The notes: generated by a model not told the origin, from the letters alone. A DNA stretch of 64,000 nucleotides from Congzhengia minquanensis (GCF_014384785.1 NZ_JACRSU010000002.1:496001-560000); one strand, 5' to 3'; counted from the stretch's first letter, positions 8,468-18,256 are shown. Numbers and translations: made by a program.

Positions 8468-8722
8468 TTATAGATTTTTATAAATATCGCCGCGATTATC
8501 TGCGTCAACAACAATAACAGTTAATTCACCATTGTTAACCGTGTAAATAATACGATATTGGCCAACACGTAAACGAAGTAACCCTTTATGCCCTTTTAAT
8601 GGTTTAATATCTTCGCCATCGGGCAGACGTTCAATATTCGCAACCACCCGATTCCGTTCATTTTGCGAAAGTTTGTCAATGAATTTCTTTGCTTTTTTCT
8701 TAATGATTATATGATACATCAA
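8468..8722 (-). CDS. RelE/ParE-family toxin
   Basis: An 84-residue type II toxin. The YHIIIKKKAKKFIDKL start, LPDGEDIKPLKGHKGLLRLRVGQYRIIY middle and IVVDADNRGDIYKNL end are the standard RelE/mRNA-interferase layout. The predicted activity is ribosome-dependent mRNA cleavage. Its start overlaps the antitoxin stop by four bases (antitoxin first), the usual arrangement for translational coupling. Confidence 0.88.
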   Translation of the reverse strand: MMYHIIIKKKAKKFIDKLSQNERNRVVANIERLPDGEDIKPLKGHKGLLRLRVGQYRIIYTVNNGELTVIVVDADNRGDIYKNL

Positions 8723-8928
8723 TCAATTCCCCATTCCTTTTTACACTCGTCAAGCGTAAAACTTTCGTCTTTGTCAGGGTCGTTCAAATAGTTCTGCACC
8801 ATTCTTTCACAAAATAAGTCGTCAGCTTCTTCATCAGCTGTAATGCCTTGAATGTAGGCTAAAACATAACCAATTTTATAATCTGGTATTTTGTCAAGAA
8901 GATTTACAATAATTTCTTTTGTTGACAT
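8719..8928 (-). CDS. Antitoxin partner of the RelE-like toxin
   Basis: A 69-residue acidic protein (MSTKEIIVNLLDKIPDYKIGYVLAYIQG...) upstream of and overlapping the toxin. The N-terminal IxxLLDKIPDYKIGYVLAYIQ helix pair resembles that of the antitoxin at 9213, and the acidic C-terminus would wrap the toxin. A conventional type II antitoxin by position and size. Confidence 0.8.
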   Translation of the reverse strand: MSTKEIIVNLLDKIPDYKIGYVLAYIQGITADEEADDLFCERMVQNYLNDPDKDESFTLDECKKEWGID

Positions 8929-8943
8929 ATTTCATCACTCCTT

Positions 8944-9213
8944 TTATTCAAATAGGTCTGAATGTGTTCCTGTCCTGATTAAATATAATTCATTATCAAA
9001 TACTTGATAAATTAATAACCAATCAGGTGCTATATGACATTCTTGACAACCTTTATAATCTCCCTGCAACAAATGATTATAATACTTTGCCGGCAGTGGT
9101 TCAGGAATACGCAATGTATTTATTACTGTTTCAATCAAAGATAAATCATAATTTCGTTTAATACAATTTTTGAAATCTTTTTTGTATTTACTACTCCAGT
9201 TTAAGTTTAGCAT
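8944..9213 (-). CDS. YafQ-family toxin
   Basis: An 89-residue type II mRNA-interferase toxin. The motifs SSKYKKDFKNCIKRNYD, LPAKYYNHLLQGDYKGCQECHI, PDWLLIYQV and LIRTGTHSDLF are the YafQ layout, including the conserved His-rich and C-terminal 'TGTHSDLF' catalytic region. It overlaps the antitoxin gene end by one base. Confidence 0.9.
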   Translation of the reverse strand: MLNLNWSSKYKKDFKNCIKRNYDLSLIETVINTLRIPEPLPAKYYNHLLQGDYKGCQECHIAPDWLLIYQVFDNELYLIRTGTHSDLFE

Positions 9214-9455
9214 TAGTCATTCATCATCATTTCAAGGAAATCATTCGTAGCTCCTTTGAAATGCTGCCCTTTCCCTGTAGCCTGCATATTAGCAACTTCA
9301 TTTATTGCGTCAATCGTATCTTGATTCGGGGAATGATTACCATTTAATTCTTCGCCTGCGTATGCCTGCAACGATTCAATTACTTTTACAACAAAACTAA
9401 GTTTTGTATCTGGTACACCATCAATAAGTTGTAAAATTCTATCGCGATTTGACAT
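9213..9455 (-). CDS. Antitoxin partner of the YafQ toxin
   Basis: About 80 residues starting at the ATG of MSNRDRILQLIDGVPDTKL, chosen because AAGGAG lies 8 bases upstream. The longer frame from 9488 would translate this site. The N-terminal helices are homologous to those of the neighbouring antitoxin at 8719, so the two tandem modules probably arose by duplication and toxin swap. The acidic C-terminus ends DFLEMMMND. Confidence 0.82.
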   Translation of the reverse strand: MSNRDRILQLIDGVPDTKLSFVVKVIESLQAYAGEELNGNHSPNQDTIDAINEVANMQATGKGQHFKGATNDFLEMMMND

Positions 9456-9597
9456 AACTATCACTCCTTTTTGATATACAAACAACATATAATTTATTGT
9501 TTATATATTATAACATATTCTGCCGTAAATATCAATAGCAAACAATGTAAAGTCTTTTGTTATACTCTTACACCTCATACTATGATATTATTTATAC

Positions 9598-9759
9598 TTG
9601 ACTTTTTAATATTGTTTTGATATACTAAATATGCAAAAAGCTTTGTATAATTATATCATGGAGATTGTAAAAATACAACTCTATATTTAATTGTCAAGGT
9701 TCAGTTTTTTGTTTAGTGTACTGTTGCCTGTCGTCAAACTGCTAACAGTACACTTTTTT
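9598..9759 (+). ncRNA. Candidate small RNA with promoter and terminator
   Basis: TTGACT (9598-9603) and TATACT (9621-9626) are 17 bases apart. About 90 bases further on, a perfect 11-bp stem (9715-9725 with 9744-9754) ends in a T run to 9759. No open frame of note lies between, so a noncoding transcript of about 125 nt from ~9633 is likely. It runs opposite to the toxin-antitoxin pairs. Function unknown. Confidence 0.5.
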
Positions 9760-11830
9760 ATTTTGCTTTGTTTTAATTTGTCTTAACCTTTATTACAGTT
9801 ATAATTATAGCATATTACTTTAATATTATCAAAGACGATTAAAGACGATTATTAAATCATTTGTTTTTGTCATATATGGAATTTTTTAAGAGGTATTACA
9901 TTGTGTAAATGTGTTACAGGCTAATTTTAAGCGTATTAATAATATAAATTGAATAACATTATGTATGCTATTTATATGGCCGTAAAAAAATATTGATTTT
10001 TTAAAAAAGGCTGAAAAATGAAGCAAATTAAAGATAATTAGAGATTGTAAGTAATAAAATATAATTACTTTCAAAAATAAACAAAAAACGGCGACAGTCT
10101 AATATATAAGACCGACACCGTTTCTTGCGTTAGGAAAATTTTAGTATATATTTATTATTATGTCATATTAACCTTAATATGTCAAGATTATTTTTAATAT
10201 ATTAACGTTTCTTGTTTTATTATGTTATTTTAATTATAAACAAATATCATTATTTTTTAATTGTGTGTATAAGATTATATTAATGTTTTTTGCTTTTTAT
10301 TATATTTATTATATAACAGATTTCGTGTATATTATGGTAGTATTTATGATGTTACTATGTTTAATGTTATTTGCTTATAGTCGATATTATAAGTTATTTA
10401 GCAGATTTTATTAATTATTTATATACATTAATGTTTTATTATATGTATTAATGTTTATTGTTATTAGTTTTGATTAATAATGATATAAAGCAGATTTCGT
10501 TATTCATTTCATCGAAAAGGCGAACAAATTTAAAAATGTTGCAAATGCAACAATATTTTAGTTAAATAAAGCATAATTAAATTAAGACATTTAAAATAGT
10601 ATATTACATTACGTAATATATTATTTTATCCAGTAATAGCAAGGGTTTATAAAAGGGGGTATGTTTACATTTTTTCACATGATTTTATAGTCTAAAAAGC
10701 CCCTATCTGTTCTCTTCAAACATACCTCAAAAATATCGAATTTTACTCGTTATTGACTTCGACAAATCTATCAACAAAGCCAAATAACACTATTCTTATT
10801 TTATTAAATTTATTTCATAACAACTCATAACACCACAATAACCTTGATAAAATGCACAAATTATCGAAAATTACAAATCATCTTATAAAGTACTCTAATT
10901 TTCATCAATAAATTTTTATATCAAACATAAATCTTTTAATCAGAAAAGGCCATTATAATCACATTTTCAAGCCTGTTACAATCAAATAGGCTACAAAATA
11001 TATCGAAGCCACATAAATATATAGCTATAATCACTAATTTTTATAAATATAAAATCATATTTTTATGCATTTTATACAAATCAACTAAACCACACAACTA
11101 AATTACCACAATATACGTCCAAAATTATGCCTTAAATCAATTTTAATAATTTATGTATCACTTTATATATCTAAAACACAAGAATTGAATATAGATATAA
11201 TTTTAAGCTTTTAATTTTTAACACACAAATTTTGATTTTTGTGTGTATTTTTTGTGCAAAATTAAAAATTTATAAGGAATTATATATAGTGAAAAGAAAT
11301 TTTCAAAAAATTACATTAATAGATGAGATTAGTCATTTTAAAAGAGAAACTTTATTTGACAAAGAACCTGTTGTTAAAGAAATAGTTTGATAGAGAAATT
11401 TTATATAAAAAAAAGAATAATATATCAGAACTGCATTTATGGAGGTAAATAAATGATATTTGTAATAAAACTTGTTATATGGGGAGACCCCATACCCCCT
11501 TAGCCAAACATTGCTTCGCAAAGTTAGGCTTGCCCTTGTCTGTCTTACGACAGCCAAGTCCATTATAGTTAATTCATTATGTTTATGTTTAAAAATTGTA
11601 ATATAAATTATTTTGGCACTTTTATATATATCTTTTATAAGGGGAACACCTTAAAAACCGCATAAAACCTACATATTTTTTTGATTTTGGCACTTTTACA
11701 GAATAGGCTACTACGGCAGGTAGAGGCTGAAAGTGCGATAAACACTACGTTTTTGGCTTGACACCATTTTTTTAAAAAAGGTGCCAGGATTTGAGAAATT
11801 ATTGGAACATGATTAGGAGGAGATAATTTA
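9760..11830. other. 2.1-kb AT-rich non-coding region
   Basis: No convincing gene is visible. It contains an imperfect inverted repeat with a minus-strand T run at 10087-10133 (terminator-like), a hairpin ACACACAAA/TTTGTGTGT followed by Ts at 11222-11256, several tiny frames (a 33-codon frame from GTG 11289; a 16-codon frame from ATG 11453 behind a perfect GGAGG), a GC-rich hairpin cluster at 11480-11560, and two copies of TTTTGGCACTTTTA near 11610 and 11690. Just upstream of a helicase gene, this is a reasonable place for a replication origin, but no iteron array is clear. Confidence 0.4.
10087..10133 (-). terminator. Minus-strand terminator-like hairpin
   Basis: Imperfect inverted repeat (AACGGCGACAGTCT / AGACCGACACCGTTT) whose minus-strand reading ends in a T-rich run. 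It implies a leftward transcript within the non-coding region. Confidence 0.4.
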
Positions 11831-13063
11831 GTGAATTTTAATTGCAATGTGAATATAGTTGACGCCATTATGGGAGCGGGAAAATCTCAGAGTATTATAA
11901 ATCATATTAACGCATCAGGAGTAGAAAACAAATTTTTGGTAATAACACCGTATTTAGACGAGGTTGATAGATACAAGAAATATTGCCCATCTAAACACTT
12001 CAAGGCACCTAAGTTTGAAAAAAATCAGACAAAGTTAGATGACATAAAAAAAATGATTGATAAAGGTGAAAATATCGTTTCAACTCATGCTCTATTTCAA
12101 AAATTTGACAATGAACTAATTGATATATGTAGAGCGTCAAATTATACATTAGTAATGGATGAAGTTGCAAATGTTGTAGATGAATACTCGTTAAGCAAAC
12201 AGGACTTTACCCTTCTAACCAATACATATGTTGACATTAATCATAAAACCAAACAACTTATATGGAAAGAAAAATATAAGGATTATTCCGGCAAATTTGA
12301 TAATGAAAAAAGATTATGCGAATTAGGTAGTCTTGTTTGTTATGGAGACAATTTAATGGTATGGCTATTCCCCATAGAGACATTTAACTCTTTTCGGAAC
12401 ATTTACATATTGACATACAGATTTGATTTGCAGCTCCAAAAATATTACTACGATTACTATAGACTACCATATACATATTTGTCAGTAGTAGGTAATTCAA
12501 TGGATACATATCAATTATCAGCTTATGATAAAAATCAAAATAAACCAAAGTATGATTATAGGAAATTGATTCATATCTGTGATTTAGAGAAACTTAATAT
12601 GATCGGTGACAGAGAGCATGATTTATCTAAAACATGGTATTTTAGGAATAAAGGCAATTCAACAATGCAAGTACTAAAAAACAATATTTCTAACTTTTTT
12701 AGACATATAAGATGTGACAATTCTTCTGACAATATATGGACAACATTTAAAGATTATAAGTCGTTGTTAAAAGGTAAAGGCTATACGAGAGGATATTTAC
12801 CGCTTAATTCTCGTGCAACAAATGAATATAAGAAGAGAACTTCAGTCGTGTATCCAGTTAATCGTTATCTTAATCCTTTTGTAAAAAACTTTTTTCTTAC
12901 TAATAATATTGATATAGATGAAGACGGTTATGCTTTATCTGAAATGCTTCAATTTATATGGCGTTCCGCTATTCGTGACGGAAATGAAATATGGATTTAT
13001 CTACCCAGTGTACGCATGAGAGGGTTATTAGAACAATGGATAAGTGAAAATAGCGCAATATAG
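11831..13063 (+). CDS. DEAD/DEAH-type helicase, origin-binding-protein-like
   Basis: A 410-residue superfamily 2 helicase-like ATPase. Motif I is IMGAGKSQS (about residues 13-21), motif II is VMDEVANV (about 108-115) and motif Ia/Ic-like segments VITPYLDEVDRY and ENIVSTHALF are present. The C-terminus (ALSEMLQFIWRSAIRDG, then IYLPSVRMRGLLEQW) matches the end of phage helicases of the origin-binding group. The likely role is unwinding at phage replication start; the AT-rich non-coding stretch directly upstream fits. Start is GTG after GGAGGAGATAATTTA. Confidence 0.78.
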   Translation: MNFNCNVNIVDAIMGAGKSQSIINHINASGVENKFLVITPYLDEVDRYKKYCPSKHFKAPKFEKNQTKLDDIKKMIDKGENIVSTHALFQKFDNELIDICRASNYTLVMDEVANVVDEYSLSKQDFTLLTNTYVDINHKTKQLIWKEKYKDYSGKFDNEKRLCELGSLVCYGDNLMVWLFPIETFNSFRNIYILTYRFDLQLQKYYYDYYRLPYTYLSVVGNSMDTYQLSAYDKNQNKPKYDYRKLIHICDLEKLNMIGDREHDLSKTWYFRNKGNSTMQVLKNNISNFFRHIRCDNSSDNIWTTFKDYKSLLKGKGYTRGYLPLNSRATNEYKKRTSVVYPVNRYLNPFVKNFFLTNNIDIDEDGYALSEMLQFIWRSAIRDGNEIWIYLPSVRMRGLLEQWISENSAI

Positions 13064-13310
13064 CAGATTTACTTATCATTGGTGATTTGAGTTCTTTTCG
13101 TCAAAAATTATAATGATTATTTTAATTCAAGTACCAGCACAAAATAAAAATATATATCCAGACTGATCTTAAGCCAACTCTTCTTTTTTGTGTAAAATTT
13201 AAAATTTTCTTATAACAAATAAGTAGAGTGTAATATATCTAAAATATTATATAAAAATACATGGAGGTTACTGAGGATGAGGCCTATAAAAAAAAGAGGG
13301 GTAATGTTTA

Positions 13311-13538
13311 ATGGATTTATCCAAATTAATTATGGAATATAAAGGGTACTATGCAATTGTAAAAATTGACGCTGAAGACCAAATTTTTGTTGGCGAAGTT
13401 TTCGGAATTGCAGATTCACTAAGTTTTCATGGTACATCAGTAGAAGAATTAGAGGAAATGTTTCACCAAAGTGTTGACAGTTATTTTGATGCATGTAGAC
13501 ATTTTGGAAAAGAACCAGAAAGGTGGGAGTTGATTTAA
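13311..13538 (+). CDS. HicB-like protein without HicA partner
   Basis: A 75-residue protein with the HicB fold pattern: YKGYYAIVKIDAEDQIFVGEVFGIAD, then SFHGTSVEELEEMFHQSVDSYFDACRHFGKEPE. In toxin-antitoxin pairs HicB is an RNase-H-like antitoxin, but no HicA-like gene is adjacent, so this is an orphan or repurposed copy. It overlaps the next gene by one base (taATG). Confidence 0.75.
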   Translation: MDLSKLIMEYKGYYAIVKIDAEDQIFVGEVFGIADSLSFHGTSVEELEEMFHQSVDSYFDACRHFGKEPERWELI

Positions 13539-13762
13539 TGTGTTCAATATGTCGTCAGCATCCTTGTCATTCACGTTGTCCTAATTATAACTACCCTTCA
13601 ACTAGGGACTTCTGCTCTATTTGCGGAGAAGGAATATATGCTGGGGATGAGTATGTTGAAAATGTTGTTGGTGAAAAAATACATTCAGAATGTGTTATGA
13701 CAACACGACAGCTTATAGAGTGGTTAGGAGGCGAGTTAAAAACAATGGACGATGATGAGTGA
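13538..13762 (+). CDS. Small zinc-binding protein
   Basis: About 74 residues starting MCSICRQHPCHSRCPNYNY at an ATG that shares its A with the HicB stop codon, with AGGTGGGAG upstream. Two CxxC pairs (CSIC near the start, CSIC near residue 28) and further Cys/His residues imply one or two zinc knuckles. It ends in an acidic tail. It is coupled to the HicB-like gene and precedes the phage RNA polymerase. Role unknown. Confidence 0.65.
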   Translation: MCSICRQHPCHSRCPNYNYPSTRDFCSICGEGIYAGDEYVENVVGEKIHSECVMTTRQLIEWLGGELKTMDDDE

Positions 13763-13805
13763 TAAATACGTAGAAAGAAATGGTTGAACAAAGGAGCGTG
13801 ATAAA

Positions 13806-15626
13806 TTGTTAAATAATGGTGTGTTCATACCCAGCGTTGACGGTAAAGACATATACCTTGCGACTCATTACATATCTGATGAGGATAGCGAATATACGCT
13901 AAAGCTCAAAAATGGTCAGTATAACCTCAGAAAATTTATCAATAAACTTGATTATAGTTTGGATTTAATAGAGTTAGAGGATATATATAGGCGGAAACTC
14001 AGACGCAACGACTTCGCTTTTAAGATTAAAAAGCATTTTTATACTACGAATATAATCAATGTAACATTCAAATATGCTGTTAAAGAATGGAATCAGATGA
14101 ATAAAAATACTTTTGTAAAGTATGGTTATGATTACAGAGAGCTTGTATTTGATGATTGTATTGCAACCAATAGAGATGGTGAAATCGTTGGTGTACAGGT
14201 GGCAAATAGGATTATAAACACCGATATAGACCTCCCCTACTGCTTTAAGTTTGCGGAAATTACACTTAAAGACGGGACAACGCAAGCGCAGATTGTCAAA
14301 AGGAAAGAGCTCAAAACTTTAATGACCAATGCTCAACTAAGAGAATACTTGTATAAAAACGGCTTTAAATGCGATGGTATTGAATATTGTAGATTAAAGC
14401 GTTCTCCCGGTTCTGCCCGTGTGGGCAAGTGTTTGTTTGCCAACGAGCCATTGTTTAAGCCACTTTTAAGGTTCAGTTCAGGGGGCGTTGAATTTAAGGA
14501 TGGACAAGATGTTGACCTTGCGGCTTATGAGGGTTCAATAGCCCTTACCTCAAGCAGTATTATTGATACTATAACTATAAAGCCAGAAAACATTTTGTTG
14601 GTTGACGACTATGATAGTGTTTTTACCGAAGATGTTATTAAGACCTATAATGTTGAAGGGCAATTAAAAACTGAAGAAGCGACCTGCGAAATCAGTAATA
14701 GTATATGGGACGGCCAATCCTTAATGGATGTGTCGTTGTTTGGGGAATACGAAGAATATGGAATGGTATTGCTGCGGAACTTGATGTTCAAGTCTTGCTG
14801 TTTCAACTGCAATATACAGCAGTGGTTTAAAGATAATAATATTACACAGATTTCTCAGTTGAACGGCAAAACAAGGGCTACTGACATTAAGGATATTAAG
14901 CTGATTACCACTCCTAACAGCATTAAATACCTTAAATTTAGCACATTTGATGAGTGGTTGGACTATATATATCCTTCTTTCGGTGTCGTTAAGCATGACA
15001 AAAAGACGCATTTCTTTGGCGGAAGGCTCGTACAGACGCATTATCAGCTCATAAATACTTTGCAGCTATCGAAAGATGAAGTAAGAGAGTTATTAGAGCC
15101 ATCATTGCAATTCGCTCAATTATTACGAGATAATCCTGCTGTTGTGCGTTATTATATCAAATATCCTGATATTGACGAGATGGATATTGTCAATAAGCCT
15201 TTGTTGGATAAAAATGAGGTAGTTTATAACCTTATGTGTGTAAATGACAATTTTACTCAAACAAAGTATTATCAGGAGTTTTTGACAGATTTATTAAGGT
15301 CTTATTATAAGAATTTAAAGAATGGTCACATCTATGTGAATGGCAACTACTCTACCCTGCTTGGCAATCCTATTGAGATGTTACAACAGGCTATAGGGAC
15401 ATTTAAGGGTAATTCACAGATAGGTATAGGCAATATACATAGTACGAGATTTGAGTACAATAAAACGATTTTAGGGTCTCGGTCTCCTCACATTTCTATG
15501 TCGAATGTATGGCTGCCATATAATACAGAAAATAGGTTGATTGATTGTTACTTTAATCTTACTCCTGAGATTGTGTGTATAAATTCGATAGGCGAAAACA
15601 CATTGCAAAGATTAAGTGGCGCAGAT
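13806..15626 (+). CDS. yonO: Phage RNA polymerase (YonO-type), exon 1
   Basis: Exon 1 (607 codons) of a single-subunit DNA-dependent RNA polymerase related to SPbeta YonO and to QDE-1-type polymerases. Joined to the exons at 15998-16326 and 17451-18159 it gives 952 residues, close to the ~900 of YonO from memory. The exon ends ...LSGAD and the next begins FDSDTV, so splicing builds the metal-binding D-F-D-S-D motif (residues 607-611). Unspliced, translation stops at TAA 15627-15629, just after the first Asp, giving an inactive product. Start TTG at 13806 follows AAGGAGCG. It should transcribe late phage genes. Confidence 0.85.
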
Positions 15627-15997
15627 TAATACGATGGTCTGCTTTGGATGGTAACATCCTCAAAATAAAGTTGGTGAACTTATAAATATAAGGTGTGTAA
15701 TTCACGTTTAGGAATTATAGGAAATGATAATTAGGAATTATGCTAACAGGGAAAATCTAAGTGGCTGATATGCCATATGACAATCCTGTGCCAAGTTAGA
15801 GTGGCGACATTCTAAAAGGTGCAACGAGCAGGATATACTATCTCAACAGAGATAATGAAATCCATAGAGACAGAGTGAAAATCTCTATTTTGAAGTGCCA
15901 ACTAACCTAAACTTTAACATTAATGAATTTTAAAGTTTTTAGGTTAAAGATGTGCTCTACTCCCCTAATAAATATCGGGAAACCGAGGGTATTTAGG
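15627..15997 (+). mobile_element. Group I intron 1 in the RNA polymerase gene
   Basis: A 371-nt self-splicing intron without endonuclease. Exon end GCAGAT pairs with GTCTGC at 15637-15642, placing a U.G pair at the 5' splice site. The conserved elements appear in order: P (CAGGGAAAATCTAAG, ~15748-15762), Q (CAATCCTGTGCCAAG, 15781-15795), R (GCAACGAGCA, 15821-15830) and S (AAAGATGTGCTC, 15946-15957). P7 is GAGCA (15826-15830) with TGCTC (15953-15957). The last intron base is G 15997. Boundaries are inferred from frame restoration and P1. Confidence 0.85.
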
Positions 15998-16326
15998 TTC
16001 GATTCAGACACAGTGCTACTCACTAACAACGAGGTTCTTATAAGAGCCGCTAAAAGAAATTACAACACATTTAAAACCTCAGCTTCTTTCGTAGAGGCAC
16101 AGAAGGTAAAGAGGTATTATACAGCAGAACAACAGGCTGATTTGGATATTAAAACGGCTGTAAACAAGATTGGAGAGATAGTTAATTTATCGCAAGAACT
16201 CAATTCATTGCTTTGGAATAAGATGTATTACGGAACTTCTTATGATGATGTTAAGGAATTATATTATGACATTTGCCAGTTAAATGTTATGTCGGGTATA
16301 GAGATTAGCGGAATTAGTCTCGGCGT
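15998..16326 (+). CDS. yonO: Phage RNA polymerase (YonO-type), exon 2
   Basis: A 329-base middle exon, starting TTC GAT TCA GAC (F-D-S-D), the second and third catalytic aspartates, and running to ...EISGISLG plus GT of a split codon. The ATG at 15923 that could open this frame lies inside intron 1 and is probably not a real start. The helical segment after the motif (ADLDIKTAVNKIGEIVNLSQELN) fits the polymerase family. Confidence 0.8.
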
Positions 16327-17450
16327 ATAGTAATATGCGTAAAAATTAATACATTGAATTGCTGGAAAATCGTAAAGGTCTATCAACTACAACATAAGGA
16401 TGAAATAATAGCCTAAGTGTGAATGTGGCGAAAGCAGAAAAAATGATAGACATGTAAATATGGTCAAATCCTAAGTTTACGAAAGTTAAAGTAGTAAATA
16501 AACAAAGAAAGGAGGAATTCATGAGAAGAAAGCTAAACAAATATAGATTTATTGATGATTATGTTGTCGGAATATGTGCTGACGGTACTGAGTTTAAAAT
16601 TGACAAGGACGATTATGCACGAGTGTCTTGTTATACATGGAGATATAGAAGGGGACAAATTGAGGGTTGTATAAACAGAAAAAATGTTCAGTTGTCAAGA
16701 TTTATCTTAAATATCCCACAAAATAATAAGAAAGTATATTTGAGAGAGCCTTTAGATTTTAGGAAACAAAATCTCTTTTACGGCAATAGATATACATTTT
16801 ATGAGAACTATTGCGCAGTTGAATGTTTCGATGGAACACAATTTATGATTGATTTAGATGATTATAACATTGTTTCTTGTTACACATGGCATTGTAATAA
16901 TGGATATATCGTAGGCAAGGTAAATAAAAAAGAAATTAAAATTCATCGTTTTTTGCTAAATGCTCAAGAAGGTCAAGAAATTGACCATATTAATCGCAAT
17001 CCTCTTGATAATAAACGAGATAATTTAAGAATAATTAGCAGGTCTGGGAATTGTGTTAATCGAGGCAAATGTTCTAATAATACTAGCGGAAGAACAGGAG
17101 TTTATAGGGTGTCGGGATATGATAGGTATGCGGCGCAACTCAATGTTGATGGAAAACGAATATATCTCGGGTCATACGATACATATGAGGACGCTTGTAG
17201 AATAAGAGAACTCGCAGAGCAAAAATATTGCAAAGATTATTTATTACTTTAACAATATAAAATCGAAAATCAGCAGCCAAGCTCTAAATAGGAGAAGGTT
17301 CAACGACTATGTGCTCTAAAATCGCAGAGACAGTGGTGTACGCCCAATCATTAAGTTGAGGGCGAAGATATAGTCTATTCTTGTGTGAAAATACAAGGCT
17401 TGACGGTTACGTCAACTATCAAATGTAGCGTATTTGATATAATATAAAAG
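16327..17450 (+). mobile_element. Group I intron 2 in the RNA polymerase gene, with HNH gene
   Basis: An 1124-nt group I intron. P (AATTGCTGGAAAATCG, 16357-16372) precedes an endonuclease gene; Q (AATCAGCAGCCAAG, 17268-17281), R (GTTCAACGACTA, 17298-17309) and S (AAGATATAGTC, 17365-17375) follow it. P7 is GACTA (17305-17309) with TAGTC (17371-17375); P4 pairs GCTG with CAGC. So the HNH gene occupies a loop between P and Q, leaving the core intact. Exon borders (after T 16326, terminal G 17450) rest on frame restoration; P1 is short, so they may be off by a base or two. Confidence 0.87.
16521..17252 (+). CDS. HNH homing endonuclease with AP2-like C-terminus
   Basis: A 243-residue intron-encoded endonuclease. 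Residues ~150-175 carry the HNH core (QEIDHINRNPLDNKRDNLR), and residues ~185-240 the AP2-like DNA-binding domain (TGVYRVSGYDRYAAQLN, KRIYLGSYDTYEDA). The region before the HNH is a tandem duplicate: residues ~8-83 and ~86-165 share the pattern DGTxFxIDxDDYxxVSCYTW and a following RFxLN. The first copy has VYLREPLDFRKQN where the second has the HNH, so it lacks the catalytic His residues. It probably cuts intronless RNA polymerase genes to drive homing. Start ATG with AAAGGAGGA upstream. Confidence 0.9.
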   Translation: MRRKLNKYRFIDDYVVGICADGTEFKIDKDDYARVSCYTWRYRRGQIEGCINRKNVQLSRFILNIPQNNKKVYLREPLDFRKQNLFYGNRYTFYENYCAVECFDGTQFMIDLDDYNIVSCYTWHCNNGYIVGKVNKKEIKIHRFLLNAQEGQEIDHINRNPLDNKRDNLRIISRSGNCVNRGKCSNNTSGRTGVYRVSGYDRYAAQLNVDGKRIYLGSYDTYEDACRIRELAEQKYCKDYLLL

Positions 17451-18159
17451 TGATAAGGCAAAGAAAGAGTTTGACATAAATAACTTGAAAGAATTGGACA
17501 AGTTGCGAAAGAAATATAGGGACGAGTTAAGCGATGAGTATAATAAAAAGAAAATGCCACATTTCTTCGCTCATATATCCCGTCAGAAGGGCTATTATAA
17601 TCCTCAAAGAAAGAATTACTGTAAATATCAGACATCTATGGATTATCTACAAACTGTAATAAATGGCTTCAGGATAAAGAACCCATATAAAAAGACATGG
17701 CTGCCGTTCGTGGCTATTTTGGATAACGGCAAATATCATAGTCCAAATGTTAATCAAAAGCAAATAAATAAGATTTACAGTCTTATAAAAAGGTTTATTT
17801 CTGACCGCAAATCGTTATATGCGTCTGATAAGCCCAAAGAAGAAAAGCAGAACGAGGCTAATATGTTATATGATACGCTCAAGTCTGATATAGACGGAGA
17901 GACTATCGGTTTTTCAACTATGTTTCAGTTATTATGTTCTCTTGAGAATAAAGATAACACACAGATAAAAAATATTCTGTTGCAGATATTGTGGGCTTGC
18001 GGAAATAACAGTTACAGCGATTGTATTATACAATCAATAGATGAAATTGAGCAATTAGAAGAGGGTGGAAACGACTTAAAATTATTCAATATTGGCTATA
18101 AAATTACAAAAAAACGGCTTGATTCAACCGAAAAGGTCGATTTTCACCCCTACAGTTAG
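17451..18159 (+). CDS. yonO: Phage RNA polymerase (YonO-type), exon 3
   Basis: The C-terminal exon begins by completing the split codon (GT|T) and reads DKAKKEFDINNLKELDKLRKKYRDEL onward, ending ...EKVDFHPYS. The frame is open from 17443; a TTG at 17485 could be mistaken for a start but lies within the conserved helical region. The segment KKMPHFFAHISRQKGYYNPQ is basic and aromatic, compatible with nucleic-acid contact. It completes the 952-residue polymerase. Confidence 0.8.
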
Positions 18160-18187
18160 GAAGTTTTTTAAGTTACTATGGAGGGAG

Positions 18188-18226
18188 AGGGTAGTTTTAT
18201 ACTTATTATCCTAATAAAACTACCCT
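18188..18226 (+). promoter_or_regulatory. Perfect 13-bp hairpin between polymerase and HU-like genes
   Basis: AGGGTAGTTTTAT (18188-18200) and its exact inverse (18214-18226) enclose a 13-base loop. No T run follows on either strand, so it is not a standard terminator. It may be an RNA processing or stability element, or a terminator read by another polymerase. Confidence 0.5.
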
Positions 18227-18256
18227 ACTTCCAGCCGTGAATGGAGATGATATTCT

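Noticed and set aside
11453-11503. RusA-like start MIFVIKLVIWGDPIPP
   Set aside because: Only 16 codons before TAG and no continuation in other frames that resembles RusA; probably chance or a trace remnant.
15923-16330. Independent gene starting MNFKVFRLKM
   Set aside because: The start and first 25 codons lie in intron 1 (S element included); the rest is the polymerase's second exon.
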